Source of the DNA: Chitinophaga eiseniae
Lineage (GTDB): Bacteria > Bacteroidota > Bacteroidia > Chitinophagales > Chitinophagaceae
Reading direction: 5' to 3'
Length of the DNA stretch: 64,000 nucleotides
Assembly (NCBI RefSeq): GCF_012641265.1
Contig: NZ_JABAHZ010000002.1
Coordinates: 558,001-622,000 of the forward strand
This document shows, piece after piece, positions 44,482 through 53,386 of the stretch (the first letter of the stretch is position 1; each line of letters begins with the position of its first letter). The position numbers and the translations under genes are program-made. The notes beneath the pieces are model-generated. The model did no database searches. It was given only the letters and a program-made list of their open reading frames with translations, and had not been told where the DNA came from.

Positions 44482-44883
44482 TTAGTGGTCCTGTTTATCC
44501 CCTATGGAGCCGCTGCAAACATCGCCTGGTGGGAGGCCGTTGAGCCACACCCGCAGGGCTTCTGTACGTTGGTGGGTAAGCTCCGTCAGGTAATTGGCCT
44601 TGCACATGGGAAACACGCTGCCATAGGTTTTGGCGGCAGCGGGATACATGGCTTTCACCTGTGCATCGCGGAACTGGATCCAGATCCGCTGTGCTTCTTT
44701 CATGTTTTGAATAAATGCCTTATTGGCCGCGTAATCTTTGATGATCAGCTGATAGATTTCATTCAGTTTTTTGTCGGCTTCTTTATATTCTTGCCCCGCC
44801 TGTTTGTTCATCTCCCCCTGGGATTGTGAAAAAGCAGCAGCGCTGCCGGTTATCAGCAAAAGAAAAATAAAAAGAGATTTCAT
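44482..44883 (-). CDS. LprI-like (DUF1311) secreted protein, second copy
   Basis: A 133-residue DUF1311 protein. The signal ends AAAFSQ. The core KKLNEIYQLIIKDYAANK and EAQRIWIQFRDAQ are the family signature, with a Cys at CKANY and a second near the C-terminus (PGDVCSG). It lies two bases after the end of the methyltransferase gene at 44885, so the three genes are probably co-transcribed. The ATG at 44883 is chosen over one 10 codons upstream because it gives a normal signal peptide. Confidence 0.82.
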   Translation of the reverse strand: MKSLFIFLLLITGSAAAFSQSQGEMNKQAGQEYKEADKKLNEIYQLIIKDYAANKAFIQNMKEAQRIWIQFRDAQVKAMYPAAAKTYGSVFPMCKANYLTELTHQRTEALRVWLNGLPPGDVCSGSIGDKQDH

Positions 44884-44884
44884 G

Positions 44885-45691
44885 CTATAAAGGTTTAAAG
44901 AATTTGAATGCATATACCATTGGTAGCTTTCCTTCCATTCCCTGAATATAAAACCGGCCGTTTTTTTCTATTGTATTATTAAAGCAATTATAAGGAGAAT
45001 AATCAAATTCCCGGAATACCTGTAGTTGCAATCCCTGCGCAGTTAGCGTTGTGATAATATCACTCAGCGGATGGTTCCAGGAATAAGAGGTACTTTTGAT
45101 ATTACTGTTGCGATCTGTGTAAGTGCCGGTGGTTTCTTCGATCAGGGCTTCGGTATTGAAATAAGAGTAGGCAACCGTTTTAAAGTAATCATCAAACATC
45201 CATACCACCGGGTGAAAATCAGCCATCACGAAATGCCCGCCGGGTTTCAGAAAATGCCCGATCACCTCGGCCCATTTATGCAGATCCGGAAGCCAGCCAA
45301 TGGTGCCGTAAGAGGTAAACACTGTATCAAAGCGGTCGTTGATATGCGCGGGGGCGTTGTATACATCGCAACAAACGAAGCGGGCCTGTTTGGCCAGCTG
45401 CATTTGTGCAGCCAGGGCGTTGGCCTGCGCAATAGCGGTATCGGAAAGATCTACGCCGGTTACCTGTGCTCCCATCCTGGCCAGTGATAAGGTATCCTGT
45501 CCGAAATGACACTGGAGATGAAGCAAGTTGGTGTTAGCCATATCACCCAGCAAGGATAATTCTATTTCCTTGAGTGAGTTATTACCGGCCAGGAAGCCTG
45601 GGACGTCATAAAATGCTGAGTTAACGTGTATGTCTGTCCGTTTATTCCAGAGTGCTTTATTGGCGGTTAAATAGTCATTATTGGGTTCCAT
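44885..45691 (-). CDS. Class I SAM-dependent methyltransferase
   Basis: A 268-residue methyltransferase with motif I as VTGVDLSDTAIAQA and the preceding LLHLQCHFGQDTLSLARMGA (the GxGxG loop is replaced by CHFGQDT, as in a known Bacteroidota group). Motif IV region: FDTVFTSYGTIGWLPDLHKW. The substrate is unknown; the family resembles small-molecule or lipid methyltransferases. It precedes the DUF1311 gene on the same strand by about two bases. A 37-bp palindrome lies upstream. Confidence 0.87.
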   Translation of the reverse strand: MEPNNDYLTANKALWNKRTDIHVNSAFYDVPGFLAGNNSLKEIELSLLGDMANTNLLHLQCHFGQDTLSLARMGAQVTGVDLSDTAIAQANALAAQMQLAKQARFVCCDVYNAPAHINDRFDTVFTSYGTIGWLPDLHKWAEVIGHFLKPGGHFVMADFHPVVWMFDDYFKTVAYSYFNTEALIEETTGTYTDRNSNIKSTSYSWNHPLSDIITTLTAQGLQLQVFREFDYSPYNCFNNTIEKNGRFYIQGMEGKLPMVYAFKFFKPL

Positions 45692-45753
45692 GATGCTACT
45701 GTTTAGATGAAAAGATACTCTTCATTTTGAGTGATTTCTTAAGACAGAAAATT

Positions 45754-45827
45754 GAAAATAAGTTATTTAGAAAATAAAAAAGTTTCCATTAATGGAAACT
45801 TTTTTATTTTCTAAATAACTTATTTTC
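45754..45827. terminator. 74-base perfect palindrome after M16 gene
   Basis: A perfect 37-bp inverted repeat without a spacer, centred at 45790/45791. The centre, GTTTCCATTAATGGAAAC, is flanked by A6 and T6. It starts immediately after the stop of the minus-strand M16 gene. The inner stem with a T-run is a standard intrinsic terminator on both strands; the extra 22 bp of pairing on each side are unusual. Confidence 0.9.
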
Positions 45828-47108
45828 TTAAATCACCACCAGTTCATAAAAATCGCTGGGCGTAAAATATTGCTTAGCCAGCTGCTGTAATTCCTCTGCA
45901 CTGATTGTTTTGATGATTTGTATATTATTATAAAAATAATTCTCGTCTAAATCATTTAAAATCAAATTTTTCCAGCGTTGTATTAATTGAAAAGCACCAT
46001 CCAGGTCGCCCAGGATAGAACCGATCATGTAGTTACGAACGAGGTCCAGTTCTTCCTTGGGAACCGGCTCATTTTGGAGGTTCGTTAGTTCTTTATATAC
46101 TTCTTCTATAGTAGCCTCGCATACATCGCGCCCGGCTTCTGTTTGTATATTCAGCGCACTGGTTTGGCGGAAATTGTATAGCTGCGAGAAAATGCCGTAG
46201 GTATATCCTTTTTCTTCCCGGATATTACTCATCAAACGGGAGCCGAAATATCCACCGAAGATGGTGTTTAACACCAGCATCTTCGGAAAGTCAGGGTGGT
46301 AGCGGTTAGGGAAATGCCTGGCTATGCGGATAGCACCCTGTACGCCATTTTCATCATTGAAGATCCTGAATTTTTTCTCTTCAGCGGCCTGTATGGGCAT
46401 GTCGAGCTTTACCAGGTTACTTTCCCCATTCCATTGCGTGCTGCCAAAATATTTATTCAGCAAAGAGATGATGTCGGCTGGCATGTTACCGGCCACAAAT
46501 ATTTTGCAGTTGTTGTAAGTGTAATGTTTCTTATAAAAGGCTTTAAGCCCATCTGCCTGCAAGGCATCATAGGCCATCATGGTGCTTACACGACCATAAG
46601 GGTGAAAGTCGCCAAAGAGGTATTTATCAATAAAGCGGTTGGCTACAAAATCGCATTTCAGCAGGTTTACTGCCAGTTTTTGCTTTTGATTTTGTTTATA
46701 CAGACTCAGCTCCTCTTCCGGAAAAATGGGGTCAAGGATCACTTCCTGCAATGTGGGCAACAACACTTCCGTATGTTTAGAAAGACAGTGGAGGGTGTAA
46801 GTTGCATTTTCATGGTAAGCATTCCGGTTAAGGTAAGCGCCATGATAATCTATATTTTCATTGATTTCCTGTGCGGTATGTTTGCTGGTACCATTTCTCA
46901 TCAGGAAGTTAGTGGCGGCGGCTTCCAGGCTTTCTGTCTCATACCAGCTCCCTGCCGGAAATACGAGTTCGAGCTGTAAGGTTTCCTGCTCATCCGACTT
47001 CATGGTATACACCGGAATACCATTGTCCAGTGTAAACAATTCATATGGTTTCAGCTTTATATCAAATTCCACTGCATCTTTAATGGGAGGGGAAATAGTT
47101 CTGTTCAT
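45828..47108 (-). CDS. M16 family peptidase homologue without the zinc motif
   Basis: A 426-residue M16 peptidase-like protein lacking HXXEH: where the motif should lie, the sequence reads FLMRNGTSKHTAQEINENIDYHGAY. The rest has the M16 fold, including GYFGSRLMSNIREEKGYTYG, the conserved Arg/Tyr segment of the C-terminal half. It lies 43 bases after the gene for an active M16 partner, and the pair should form a heterodimer as in bacterial M16B peptidases and mitochondrial processing peptidase, where one subunit has the zinc site and the other the substrate-binding residues. Confidence 0.93.
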   Translation of the reverse strand: MNRTISPPIKDAVEFDIKLKPYELFTLDNGIPVYTMKSDEQETLQLELVFPAGSWYETESLEAAATNFLMRNGTSKHTAQEINENIDYHGAYLNRNAYHENATYTLHCLSKHTEVLLPTLQEVILDPIFPEEELSLYKQNQKQKLAVNLLKCDFVANRFIDKYLFGDFHPYGRVSTMMAYDALQADGLKAFYKKHYTYNNCKIFVAGNMPADIISLLNKYFGSTQWNGESNLVKLDMPIQAAEEKKFRIFNDENGVQGAIRIARHFPNRYHPDFPKMLVLNTIFGGYFGSRLMSNIREEKGYTYGIFSQLYNFRQTSALNIQTEAGRDVCEATIEEVYKELTNLQNEPVPKEELDLVRNYMIGSILGDLDGAFQLIQRWKNLILNDLDENYFYNNIQIIKTISAEELQQLAKQYFTPSDFYELVVI

Positions 47109-47151
47109 CGTATCTTATTTAAACGGTGATGGCTGTAAACAAGCCATAGGG

Positions 47152-48390
47152 TTAGCTTGCTGCGTAATAGTAAATGGTATTCGAATTTTTTTCATCAAAA
47201 AGCAATTTAGCTTCTTCATGTAATTCGGAGGTCGTTACTGCTTCATAATTTTCAAATTCGCGGTTCATAAGGGCGGCGTCACCAAGCAGCTCATAAAATG
47301 CCAGGTTGTTGGCACGATTTAATAAACTCATGTCTTCGAATGCCAGTAAGCTTTCCACACGATTTTTCACCTTTTGCAACTCTCTTTCGGAGATGGCTTC
47401 CTGCTGGATTTTTTCCAGTTCCAGCTGTATCCCTTTTTCAGCATCTTTCATTTTCACGCCCTTTACCAGTTTACCTTCTATGGTGAGTAGGCCGGCATCG
47501 AGGCTGCCAAAGTGATAACAGTCAATGTTGCTGAATAGTTTCTTTTCTTTCACCAGTACCTGGTGCAGACGAGAAGAGCTACCACCACCCAGTACGTCGG
47601 AAATCAGGTCGGCTGCATAATAACGTTTATCAGTACGGGCATACATATGGTAGCATTTATACAGCGCGTCCAACGGTACGTTGGCTTTTACTTCCAGTTT
47701 ATGGGCGGCTGATTGTGGTGGTTCTACCGGCAGTTGGCGCTGGTATTTTTCCCCGGAAGGAATATCGCCAAACCACTTTTCCGCCAGGGCTTTTACCTGG
47801 TCTGTAGTAATGTTGCCGGCTACTGAAAGGATGGCGTTTACCGGCCGGTAGTATTTAAAGAAAAATGCTTTTACATCTTCCAGTTTAGCATTTTCTATGT
47901 GAGATAATTCCTTGCCTATGGTCATCCAGCGGTAAGGATGGGTGTTGTAGGACAGCTCACGCATTTTATGCCAAACATCGCCATAGGGCTTGTTGATGTA
48001 ATGTTCCTTAAACTCTTCGGATACTACCTTACGTTGTACATCCAGGCTTTTTTCATCAAAAGCCAGCGATAGCATACGGTCGCTTTCCAGCCAGAAGGCG
48101 GTTTCAATATTTTCAGCAGGAAGCTGTATGTAATAGTTCGTCAGATCGCTGGTAGTGTAGGCATTGTTTTCTCCTCCGGCCATTTGCAGGGGCTCATCAT
48201 ATGTAGGAATATTGATGGAGCCACCAAACATCAGGTGTTCAAAGAGGTGAGCAAAGCCGGTTTGCTCCGGGTTTTCATCCCTTGCTCCCACATCGTACAA
48301 AACATTTACCACCGCCATGGGCGTGGTATGATCCTCGTGAACAACTACTCTCAGTCCGTTTGCCAGCGTAAACTTATTATAATGAATCAT
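47152..48390 (-). CDS. M16 family zinc peptidase (active subunit)
   Basis: A 412-residue M16B peptidase. The inverted zinc motif HLFEH is in GFAHLFEHLMFGG (about residue 48); the second ligand Glu lies downstream in the conserved KVVSEEFKEH region. The C-terminal half contains DVLGGGSSSRLHQVLVKEKKL. It has no signal peptide, so it is likely cytoplasmic or exported by another route. It pairs with the adjacent M16 gene lacking the zinc motif. The substrate is probably a peptide, such as a degraded signal peptide. Confidence 0.94.
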   Translation of the reverse strand: MIHYNKFTLANGLRVVVHEDHTTPMAVVNVLYDVGARDENPEQTGFAHLFEHLMFGGSINIPTYDEPLQMAGGENNAYTTSDLTNYYIQLPAENIETAFWLESDRMLSLAFDEKSLDVQRKVVSEEFKEHYINKPYGDVWHKMRELSYNTHPYRWMTIGKELSHIENAKLEDVKAFFFKYYRPVNAILSVAGNITTDQVKALAEKWFGDIPSGEKYQRQLPVEPPQSAAHKLEVKANVPLDALYKCYHMYARTDKRYYAADLISDVLGGGSSSRLHQVLVKEKKLFSNIDCYHFGSLDAGLLTIEGKLVKGVKMKDAEKGIQLELEKIQQEAISERELQKVKNRVESLLAFEDMSLLNRANNLAFYELLGDAALMNREFENYEAVTTSELHEEAKLLFDEKNSNTIYYYAAS

Positions 48391-48478
48391 ATCTTTTTAT
48401 TAGTCAATAGGGTAAAAATAGGGAATTACGCGAAGCATTCCGCGTTTTCTCCTGCTTTCTGGTTTTTCCTGCGGAGTA

Positions 48479-49393
48479 TTATTCCAGGTACAGCTCTTTT
48501 TTATCGTAGTTGATGGTGAGCGTAAAATCCTTCCAGACATCGTAGCCAATGGAGCCGGCTACCTCTGTAAATACGCCAAGGTCGTCTATATCTTTGCTAT
48601 AACTGACAGGGACATTTTTTATGCTGTGCCCTCCTACTTCCAGTAAAGGGATGGAGCTGTTGATATAGTACAGCACTTTAACCATATCCTGCACCCGGTC
48701 GGTATTGATAGTGGGTAAGGTATTCAGCTTGTTCTTATCTACATAAGGCCAGTTAAAGAGAATACCGTAATCGCCCCCGGTGGTGATGTGGTAATGGCCT
48801 GCCAGGCGCGTACCATTGGGCAGTTGTATGGATGCATCAATGATGGGGGTAGTAAAGTTGAGCTGAAAATGCAGTAGCCTGCCAGTGTTACCTATAGGCG
48901 TTTTACCTGGTCTGTACAGGAGTAATTGCTGATGTTGATAATCCAGTTTTACGATAAATGACTTCATGAGGGCTACACCAATGATACCGTCTACCCGCCC
49001 CAAATCGCTGAGATTTTCCAGGTAAACCTTCAGGTAAGGCAGGCGTTGTTCCTGGAGATAAAGGGCATTGATGGTAGTAACAGCTGTTTTAATCATGGCA
49101 TTGTTGGTGCCTGTCATATAGGCTTCTCCACTGTGTTTAAGGTGTAATTTTTCAGCGGTGGGCATATGCAGTATGGTTACTTCTGCCCCGCTGTCGAAAA
49201 TAAAATGAAGGGTATCCGTACTGCCCGACAGCAGTACAGGAATGATCACATGTTTATCCACCAGTTGAAAAGGGATCACTGCTACCGGGTTCCTGTTGTC
49301 ATCCGTTGTTGCAGCCGGGTTTTTACGCTGTGCATAGGCTGACAGCAGGGAACAACAAGAAAACACGGTTACTATCCATAAAAAACGCCACAT
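48479..49393 (-). CDS. Retropepsin-like aspartyl protease
   Basis: A 304-residue secreted protein with a signal ending SAYAQ. The first Asp motif FIFDSGAEVTIL (Asp67) is DSGA rather than DTGA. A second half-site is less obvious: HITTGGDYGILFN has Thr-Gly-Gly, not Asp-Thr-Gly. It may therefore be a single-site, dimeric or inactive relative. It lies 13 bases after the 409-residue protease gene with a PDZ domain, and the two are probably one operon. Confidence 0.82.
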   Translation of the reverse strand: MWRFLWIVTVFSCCSLLSAYAQRKNPAATTDDNRNPVAVIPFQLVDKHVIIPVLLSGSTDTLHFIFDSGAEVTILHMPTAEKLHLKHSGEAYMTGTNNAMIKTAVTTINALYLQEQRLPYLKVYLENLSDLGRVDGIIGVALMKSFIVKLDYQHQQLLLYRPGKTPIGNTGRLLHFQLNFTTPIIDASIQLPNGTRLAGHYHITTGGDYGILFNWPYVDKNKLNTLPTINTDRVQDMVKVLYYINSSIPLLEVGGHSIKNVPVSYSKDIDDLGVFTEVAGSIGYDVWKDFTLTINYDKKELYLE

Positions 49394-49406
49394 GACACAA
49401 ATAACG

Positions 49407-50636
49407 TCAAAGAATACTTTTTATTGGCAATTTTTTGAGCATCAGGTCATTATCCCGGTTAATCAGGCATACGGCACGGGTGCCAATGTTTTTTAATATA
49501 TCGCGAAACAACTGGAGGTTAGGCCCCAGGTTATTGTTGATAGCCAGGATGATATCGCCCTTTTTAAAACCGGCTTTTTCTGCCGGAGAGCCCTTGATAA
49601 TATCTGTAACCTCTACCCGGCCGTTGATCAGGTAAATAACCAGCCCGGTATAGGAGTAGTCGAACATGTCCCGGAAGTGTGAATTTGGGACCATATAAAT
49701 TTCTTTCTTCGCATAGTTGAGGGTAATGTTAAAGCGGCGTAGCAGGTCATTGCCGATCATGCCTCCGAGGAACGGATAGGCGGTAACGTTACTTTGATCG
49801 TCGAAGATGTAGGTCGGTACATTTTTGAAGGCATAGTTACCAATACGGAATTCGTTGATGGTAGTCAGCGACATGCTCATTTTGCCCCCCAGTCCCTGCG
49901 CTTCGGTTTGTATAATTTTTCTGCCGCGACGCCTTCTTTTTTCCAGCAGGCTGCTGTCGTTTACAAACTGTTGCGATAACAGCAGGCACATACCGGCGCC
50001 GGTATCAAAATAATAGCGGTTGTTGACTGTTCTGACATCGTTTCTCAGGGGAGCCGATACCAGTGGGATTTGCGTGAGAGAAGGCCGTAGTAACTGTCCT
50101 CCTCTCGGGTAATTAAATTTTCCTTTGGAGTAGATGATAATTTCCTCGGTATCATAGTCTACAGTGACGATATACCGGCTTAAGAGGCTATATCCGATAA
50201 TACCATCTACCTGTATCCCATATACCTGGCTGATAAGTTCATAATCGTTGATATGAAAATCGAGGCTATCTACTTTTAATCCTGGTAATATCAGGGAATG
50301 ATGCCTGGCAAAAGACACCGGTTTGGAGCTTCCCAATCCCTTGATGATCCGGTCTGATGGTTCCATTTTGATGCCCATTCTCAGGCAGGTAGCTGTATCG
50401 AGCGAGATGCCTGCACTGCCGGTGTCCAGGATAAACTGGAGGGTATCAGGGTGGCCATCGAGCAGGGCTTGTACAACTACTACCCCGCCGTAATACTGCT
50501 TGAAATGAAAACGGGTGATCAGCGTGGCGTCGGGAGTACTATCGGTGACAAAAGAGGTGTTTCGGGCCTGGACATTGGTTGCTCCGGCAATTATTGCCAG
50601 TAATAACACAACGTGTAACAGAATTGGTCTAAGCAT
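49407..50636 (-). CDS. Retropepsin-like aspartyl protease with PDZ domain
   Basis: A 409-residue secreted protein. The signal ends NVQA. Two aspartyl half-sites are present: FILDTGSAG (Asp71) and YYFDTGAGM (near 208). A PDZ domain fills about residues 325-400 (GSPAEKAGFKKGDIILAINN). This combination is typical of Bacteroidota periplasmic or surface proteases of unknown substrate. The gene starts divergently from mqnC. Its partner with a single site follows. Confidence 0.88.
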   Translation of the reverse strand: MLRPILLHVVLLLAIIAGATNVQARNTSFVTDSTPDATLITRFHFKQYYGGVVVVQALLDGHPDTLQFILDTGSAGISLDTATCLRMGIKMEPSDRIIKGLGSSKPVSFARHHSLILPGLKVDSLDFHINDYELISQVYGIQVDGIIGYSLLSRYIVTVDYDTEEIIIYSKGKFNYPRGGQLLRPSLTQIPLVSAPLRNDVRTVNNRYYFDTGAGMCLLLSQQFVNDSSLLEKRRRRGRKIIQTEAQGLGGKMSMSLTTINEFRIGNYAFKNVPTYIFDDQSNVTAYPFLGGMIGNDLLRRFNITLNYAKKEIYMVPNSHFRDMFDYSYTGLVIYLINGRVEVTDIIKGSPAEKAGFKKGDIILAINNNLGPNLQLFRDILKNIGTRAVCLINRDNDLMLKKLPIKSIL

Positions 50637-50731
50637 ACTGGGGACTGCAGGAATGTGTATGATGCTAAATTTAACATTAAAAAGTGTTTGTATAAAATAT
50701 TTTTAATACAAACGGTTAACTGCCTAAACAC

Positions 50732-50739
50732 TACCTTTG
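50732..50739 (+). promoter_or_regulatory. Promoter -7 element of mqnC
   Basis: TACCTTTG matches TAnnTTTG. It lies 31 bases before the mqnC ATG; the -33 region does not match well. Confidence 0.45.
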
Positions 50740-50770
50740 TCAAAGTTTTTCCCGGTTAGAAATATAGCAC

Positions 50771-51895
50771 ATGGAACTTCAGGATTTATACAAAAAGGCG
50801 CAGCATTTCGAGTTTCTGACAGCTGCAGAAGGGGTTTACCTCTTTGAAAATGCACCGCTGGCAGAGTTGATGGAAATAGCCAACGAGTTACGGAAACAAC
50901 AGGTACCTCATGGAAAGGTAACCTGGCAGATAGACAGGAACGTAAATACCACCAACGTATGTACGGCCAACTGTAAATTCTGTAATTTTTACCGCATTCC
51001 TGGCCACAAGGAGGCCTATATTACGCCCATTGAAGAATACAAAAAGAAGATCGACGAAACGTTGAAGTATGGAGGCGACCAACTGCTGCTACAGGGAGGA
51101 CACCATCCCGAGCTGGGGTTGTCTTTTTACGTGAACCTCTTCAAAGAGTTAAAACAACTATATCCGGAGCTGAAACTCCACACCCTCGGGCCCCCCGAAG
51201 TAGCACATATTACCAAGCTGGAAAAAAGTACACATATTGAAGTATTGCGTGCTTTGAAAGAAGCCGGTATGGACAGCTTACCCGGCGCTGGCGCAGAAAT
51301 ACTGAATGACCGTGTACGCCGGCTGATTTCCAAAGGTAAATGCGGGGCACAGGAATGGCTGGATGTGATGCGGGCTGCACACAAACTGAACATTGCCTCC
51401 TCTGCCACCATGATGTTTGGTCACGTAGAAACAGTAATGGAGCGCTTTGAGCACCTGGTGGATATCCGGCAGGTACAGAGCGAAAAACCGGAAGGCCACT
51501 ATGGCTTTACGGCATTTATACCCTGGACATTCCAGGATGTGGATACCTTGCTGGCCAAGATCCGCGGAGTGCATAATATGACTACAGCAGAAGAATACAT
51601 CCGTATGATTGCCCTCAGCCGTATTATGTTGCCGAATATTAAAAATATCCAGGCTTCCTGGTTAACGGTGGGTAAGCAGGTAGCACAGCTCTGCTTGCAT
51701 GCCGGCGCCAACGATTTTGGTTCTATCATGATTGAGGAAAATGTGGTAAGCGCTGCAGGTGCACCGCACCGGTTTACCTACTTATCTATGCAGGAGGCCA
51801 TCCGTGAGGCTGGTTTCGAACCGCAACTGCGTACCCAGCTTTACCAGTTCAGGGAACTCCCGGTATCAATCGAAGAGCAGGTAATCAACTACTAA
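50771..51895 (+). CDS. mqnC: Cyclic dehypoxanthinyl futalosine synthase (MqnC)
   Basis: A 374-residue radical SAM enzyme with the CxxxCxxC cluster at Cys64, Cys68 and Cys71 (TNVCTANCKFCNFYR) and the preceding IDRNVNTTN that is typical of MqnC. It cyclises dehypoxanthine futalosine in the futalosine route to menaquinone. Other MqnC signatures are LLQGGHHPELGLSFYV and SLPGAGAEILNDRVR. No other mqn gene is in the window, so the pathway is dispersed, which is common. MqnE is the alternative relative, but the family motif order fits MqnC better. It has its own promoter-like element and terminator. Confidence 0.94.
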   Translation: MELQDLYKKAQHFEFLTAAEGVYLFENAPLAELMEIANELRKQQVPHGKVTWQIDRNVNTTNVCTANCKFCNFYRIPGHKEAYITPIEEYKKKIDETLKYGGDQLLLQGGHHPELGLSFYVNLFKELKQLYPELKLHTLGPPEVAHITKLEKSTHIEVLRALKEAGMDSLPGAGAEILNDRVRRLISKGKCGAQEWLDVMRAAHKLNIASSATMMFGHVETVMERFEHLVDIRQVQSEKPEGHYGFTAFIPWTFQDVDTLLAKIRGVHNMTTAEEYIRMIALSRIMLPNIKNIQASWLTVGKQVAQLCLHAGANDFGSIMIEENVVSAAGAPHRFTYLSMQEAIREAGFEPQLRTQLYQFRELPVSIEEQVINY

Positions 51896-51909
51896 AGATA
51901 TCATCTCCT

Positions 51910-51945
51910 AAAAAAGGGCACTACAGTAATGTGGTGTCCTTTTTT
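51910..51945 (+). terminator. Terminator of mqnC
   Basis: A 16-bp stem (two G-T pairs) of AAAAAAGGGCACTACA with its complement around GTAA, followed by a T-rich run. It begins 15 bases after the stop. Confidence 0.9.
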
Positions 51946-52078
51946 ATTTTTTTCACAAGGTATTCATTAGCAATTCGTTAACAATTGAAAAAAAATTGTT
52001 AAAACTTCCGGGTGGGTGTTACAAATGGCTGCTTTCTACGTCTAACAGATAGAATTTAATCAAACTAAAGGAGGGAAT

Positions 52079-52702
52079 ATGAAAAAGCTGGGTCTTATCA
52101 TGGCAGGATTAGCAATCATGACCATGGCAGCCTGTTCAAGCACCAAAGTAACGTCTTCCTGGCGTTCCAATAATGCTCCGCAGCTGCAAAAGGATAACAA
52201 AATTATGGTGATGGCATTGGTACCTCAAAAAGATCGTACACTCCGTAGCCAGATGGAAAATTATACGGTATCTGAACTGAGAAAGAAAGGATATAATGCA
52301 GTATCTGCCCTACAAACTTACGGTCCACAGGAAATGGGTAAAATGACCGAAAAGCAGGTAGTTCAGCAGTTACAGGGAAGTGATGTAAACCAGGTCATGA
52401 CGATTGTCATGCTGGATAAAGGCAGAGAAAGGACCTATGTTCCCAACTATTCTCCGTACGGTTATTACGGATTCTGGCCTTACTACTCTATGTGGTATTC
52501 CAGGATGTACGCCCCGGGATATTTTACCTACAATACGAAATACCAGTGGGAAGGTAACCTGTATGATCTGAAAAGCGGACAGTTGTTGTACTCCGTGCAG
52601 TCACAGTCTTTTGATCCGCCAACAACAGAAAGAATGGCCATTTTGTATGCACAGCGTGTAGTAAAGGATATGACCAGACAACAATTATTGGCGAAACAAT
52701 AA
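52079..52702 (+). CDS. DUF4136-like lipoprotein
   Basis: A 207-residue lipoprotein with lipobox AAC (Cys19 in TMAACSSTKV). The fold resembles DUF4136: an N-terminal strand (KVTSSW), an AxxxxF region, and a C-terminal WEGNLYDLKSGQLLYSVQSQSF. The middle is strongly aromatic: YVPNYSPYGYYGFWPYYSMW and several more Tyr. The function is unknown. GGAGG lies six bases before the ATG. A strong terminator follows. Confidence 0.78.
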   Translation: MKKLGLIMAGLAIMTMAACSSTKVTSSWRSNNAPQLQKDNKIMVMALVPQKDRTLRSQMENYTVSELRKKGYNAVSALQTYGPQEMGKMTEKQVVQQLQGSDVNQVMTIVMLDKGRERTYVPNYSPYGYYGFWPYYSMWYSRMYAPGYFTYNTKYQWEGNLYDLKSGQLLYSVQSQSFDPPTTERMAILYAQRVVKDMTRQQLLAKQ

Positions 52703-52728
52703 CGAGGCTAGTTATATAGTTTTTGAGA

Positions 52729-52761
52729 GATGCAGCAAGCAGGAGTTCCCTGTCTGCTGCA
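52729..52761 (+). terminator. Terminator of the DUF4136-like gene
   Basis: ATGCAGCAAGCAGG pairs with CCTGTCTGCTGCAT (one internal mismatch region), followed by eight Ts. It begins 26 bases past the stop. Confidence 0.88.
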
Positions 52762-52843
52762 TTTTTTTTATCGTCCATAACTAAATGCTGGTTGGATTTT
52801 ACATGAAATCGATGTATGTTTAACGCCCTTTATAAATCCAGCT

Positions 52844-53386
52844 ATGTTCGAAGTCACGATCAATGAAAACATGTACCTGCGGCAACTGCAGGTGCAAGAT
52901 GCTCCCCTGGTGTATAAGCAGCTGGACGTATCCCGGAAAAGCCTGAGGAAGTTTTTACCCTGGGTGGACTATAATACCAATGAAGAACACTCCCTGCGTT
53001 TTATACAATTAATGCTGCGTAAGGCGGAAGAACAAGAGGCGGTGGCGCTGGGCATATGGTATCAGCAGCAGCTTTGTGGTGTAATAGACCTGCATGGCTG
53101 GGATCATCAGCTGCAAAAAGCTGAAATCGGGTATTGGGTCGGCGAATCCTTTCAGGGTAAAGGTATTGCTACTGCCGCCTGTAAAGGGCTTATATCCTTC
53201 GCGTTTAAGAAACTGCACCTGAATAAAATAGAGATCCGCTTTGTGCTGCAAAATGAAAAAAGCGGGCAAATCCCAATCAAGCTGGGATTTGCCAAAGAAG
53301 GTACTTTACGTCATAGCGCCAAACTCCATGGACAATATGTTGATATGGTCGTGATGGGAATTTTGCGCCAGGACTGGAAATATTAG
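52844..53386 (+). CDS. RimL-like GNAT acetyltransferase
   Basis: A 180-residue GNAT closely similar to RimL, the acetyltransferase of ribosomal protein L7/L12. It has the acetyl-CoA segment GYWVGESFQGKGIATAACK, with the Q-G-K-G-I-A loop, and the end VVMGILRQDW that is typical of this family. Its substrate could be a ribosomal protein or small molecule. It is convergent with the permease, and their stop codons overlap by four bases (TTAG). Confidence 0.88.
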   Translation: MFEVTINENMYLRQLQVQDAPLVYKQLDVSRKSLRKFLPWVDYNTNEEHSLRFIQLMLRKAEEQEAVALGIWYQQQLCGVIDLHGWDHQLQKAEIGYWVGESFQGKGIATAACKGLISFAFKKLHLNKIEIRFVLQNEKSGQIPIKLGFAKEGTLRHSAKLHGQYVDMVVMGILRQDWKY

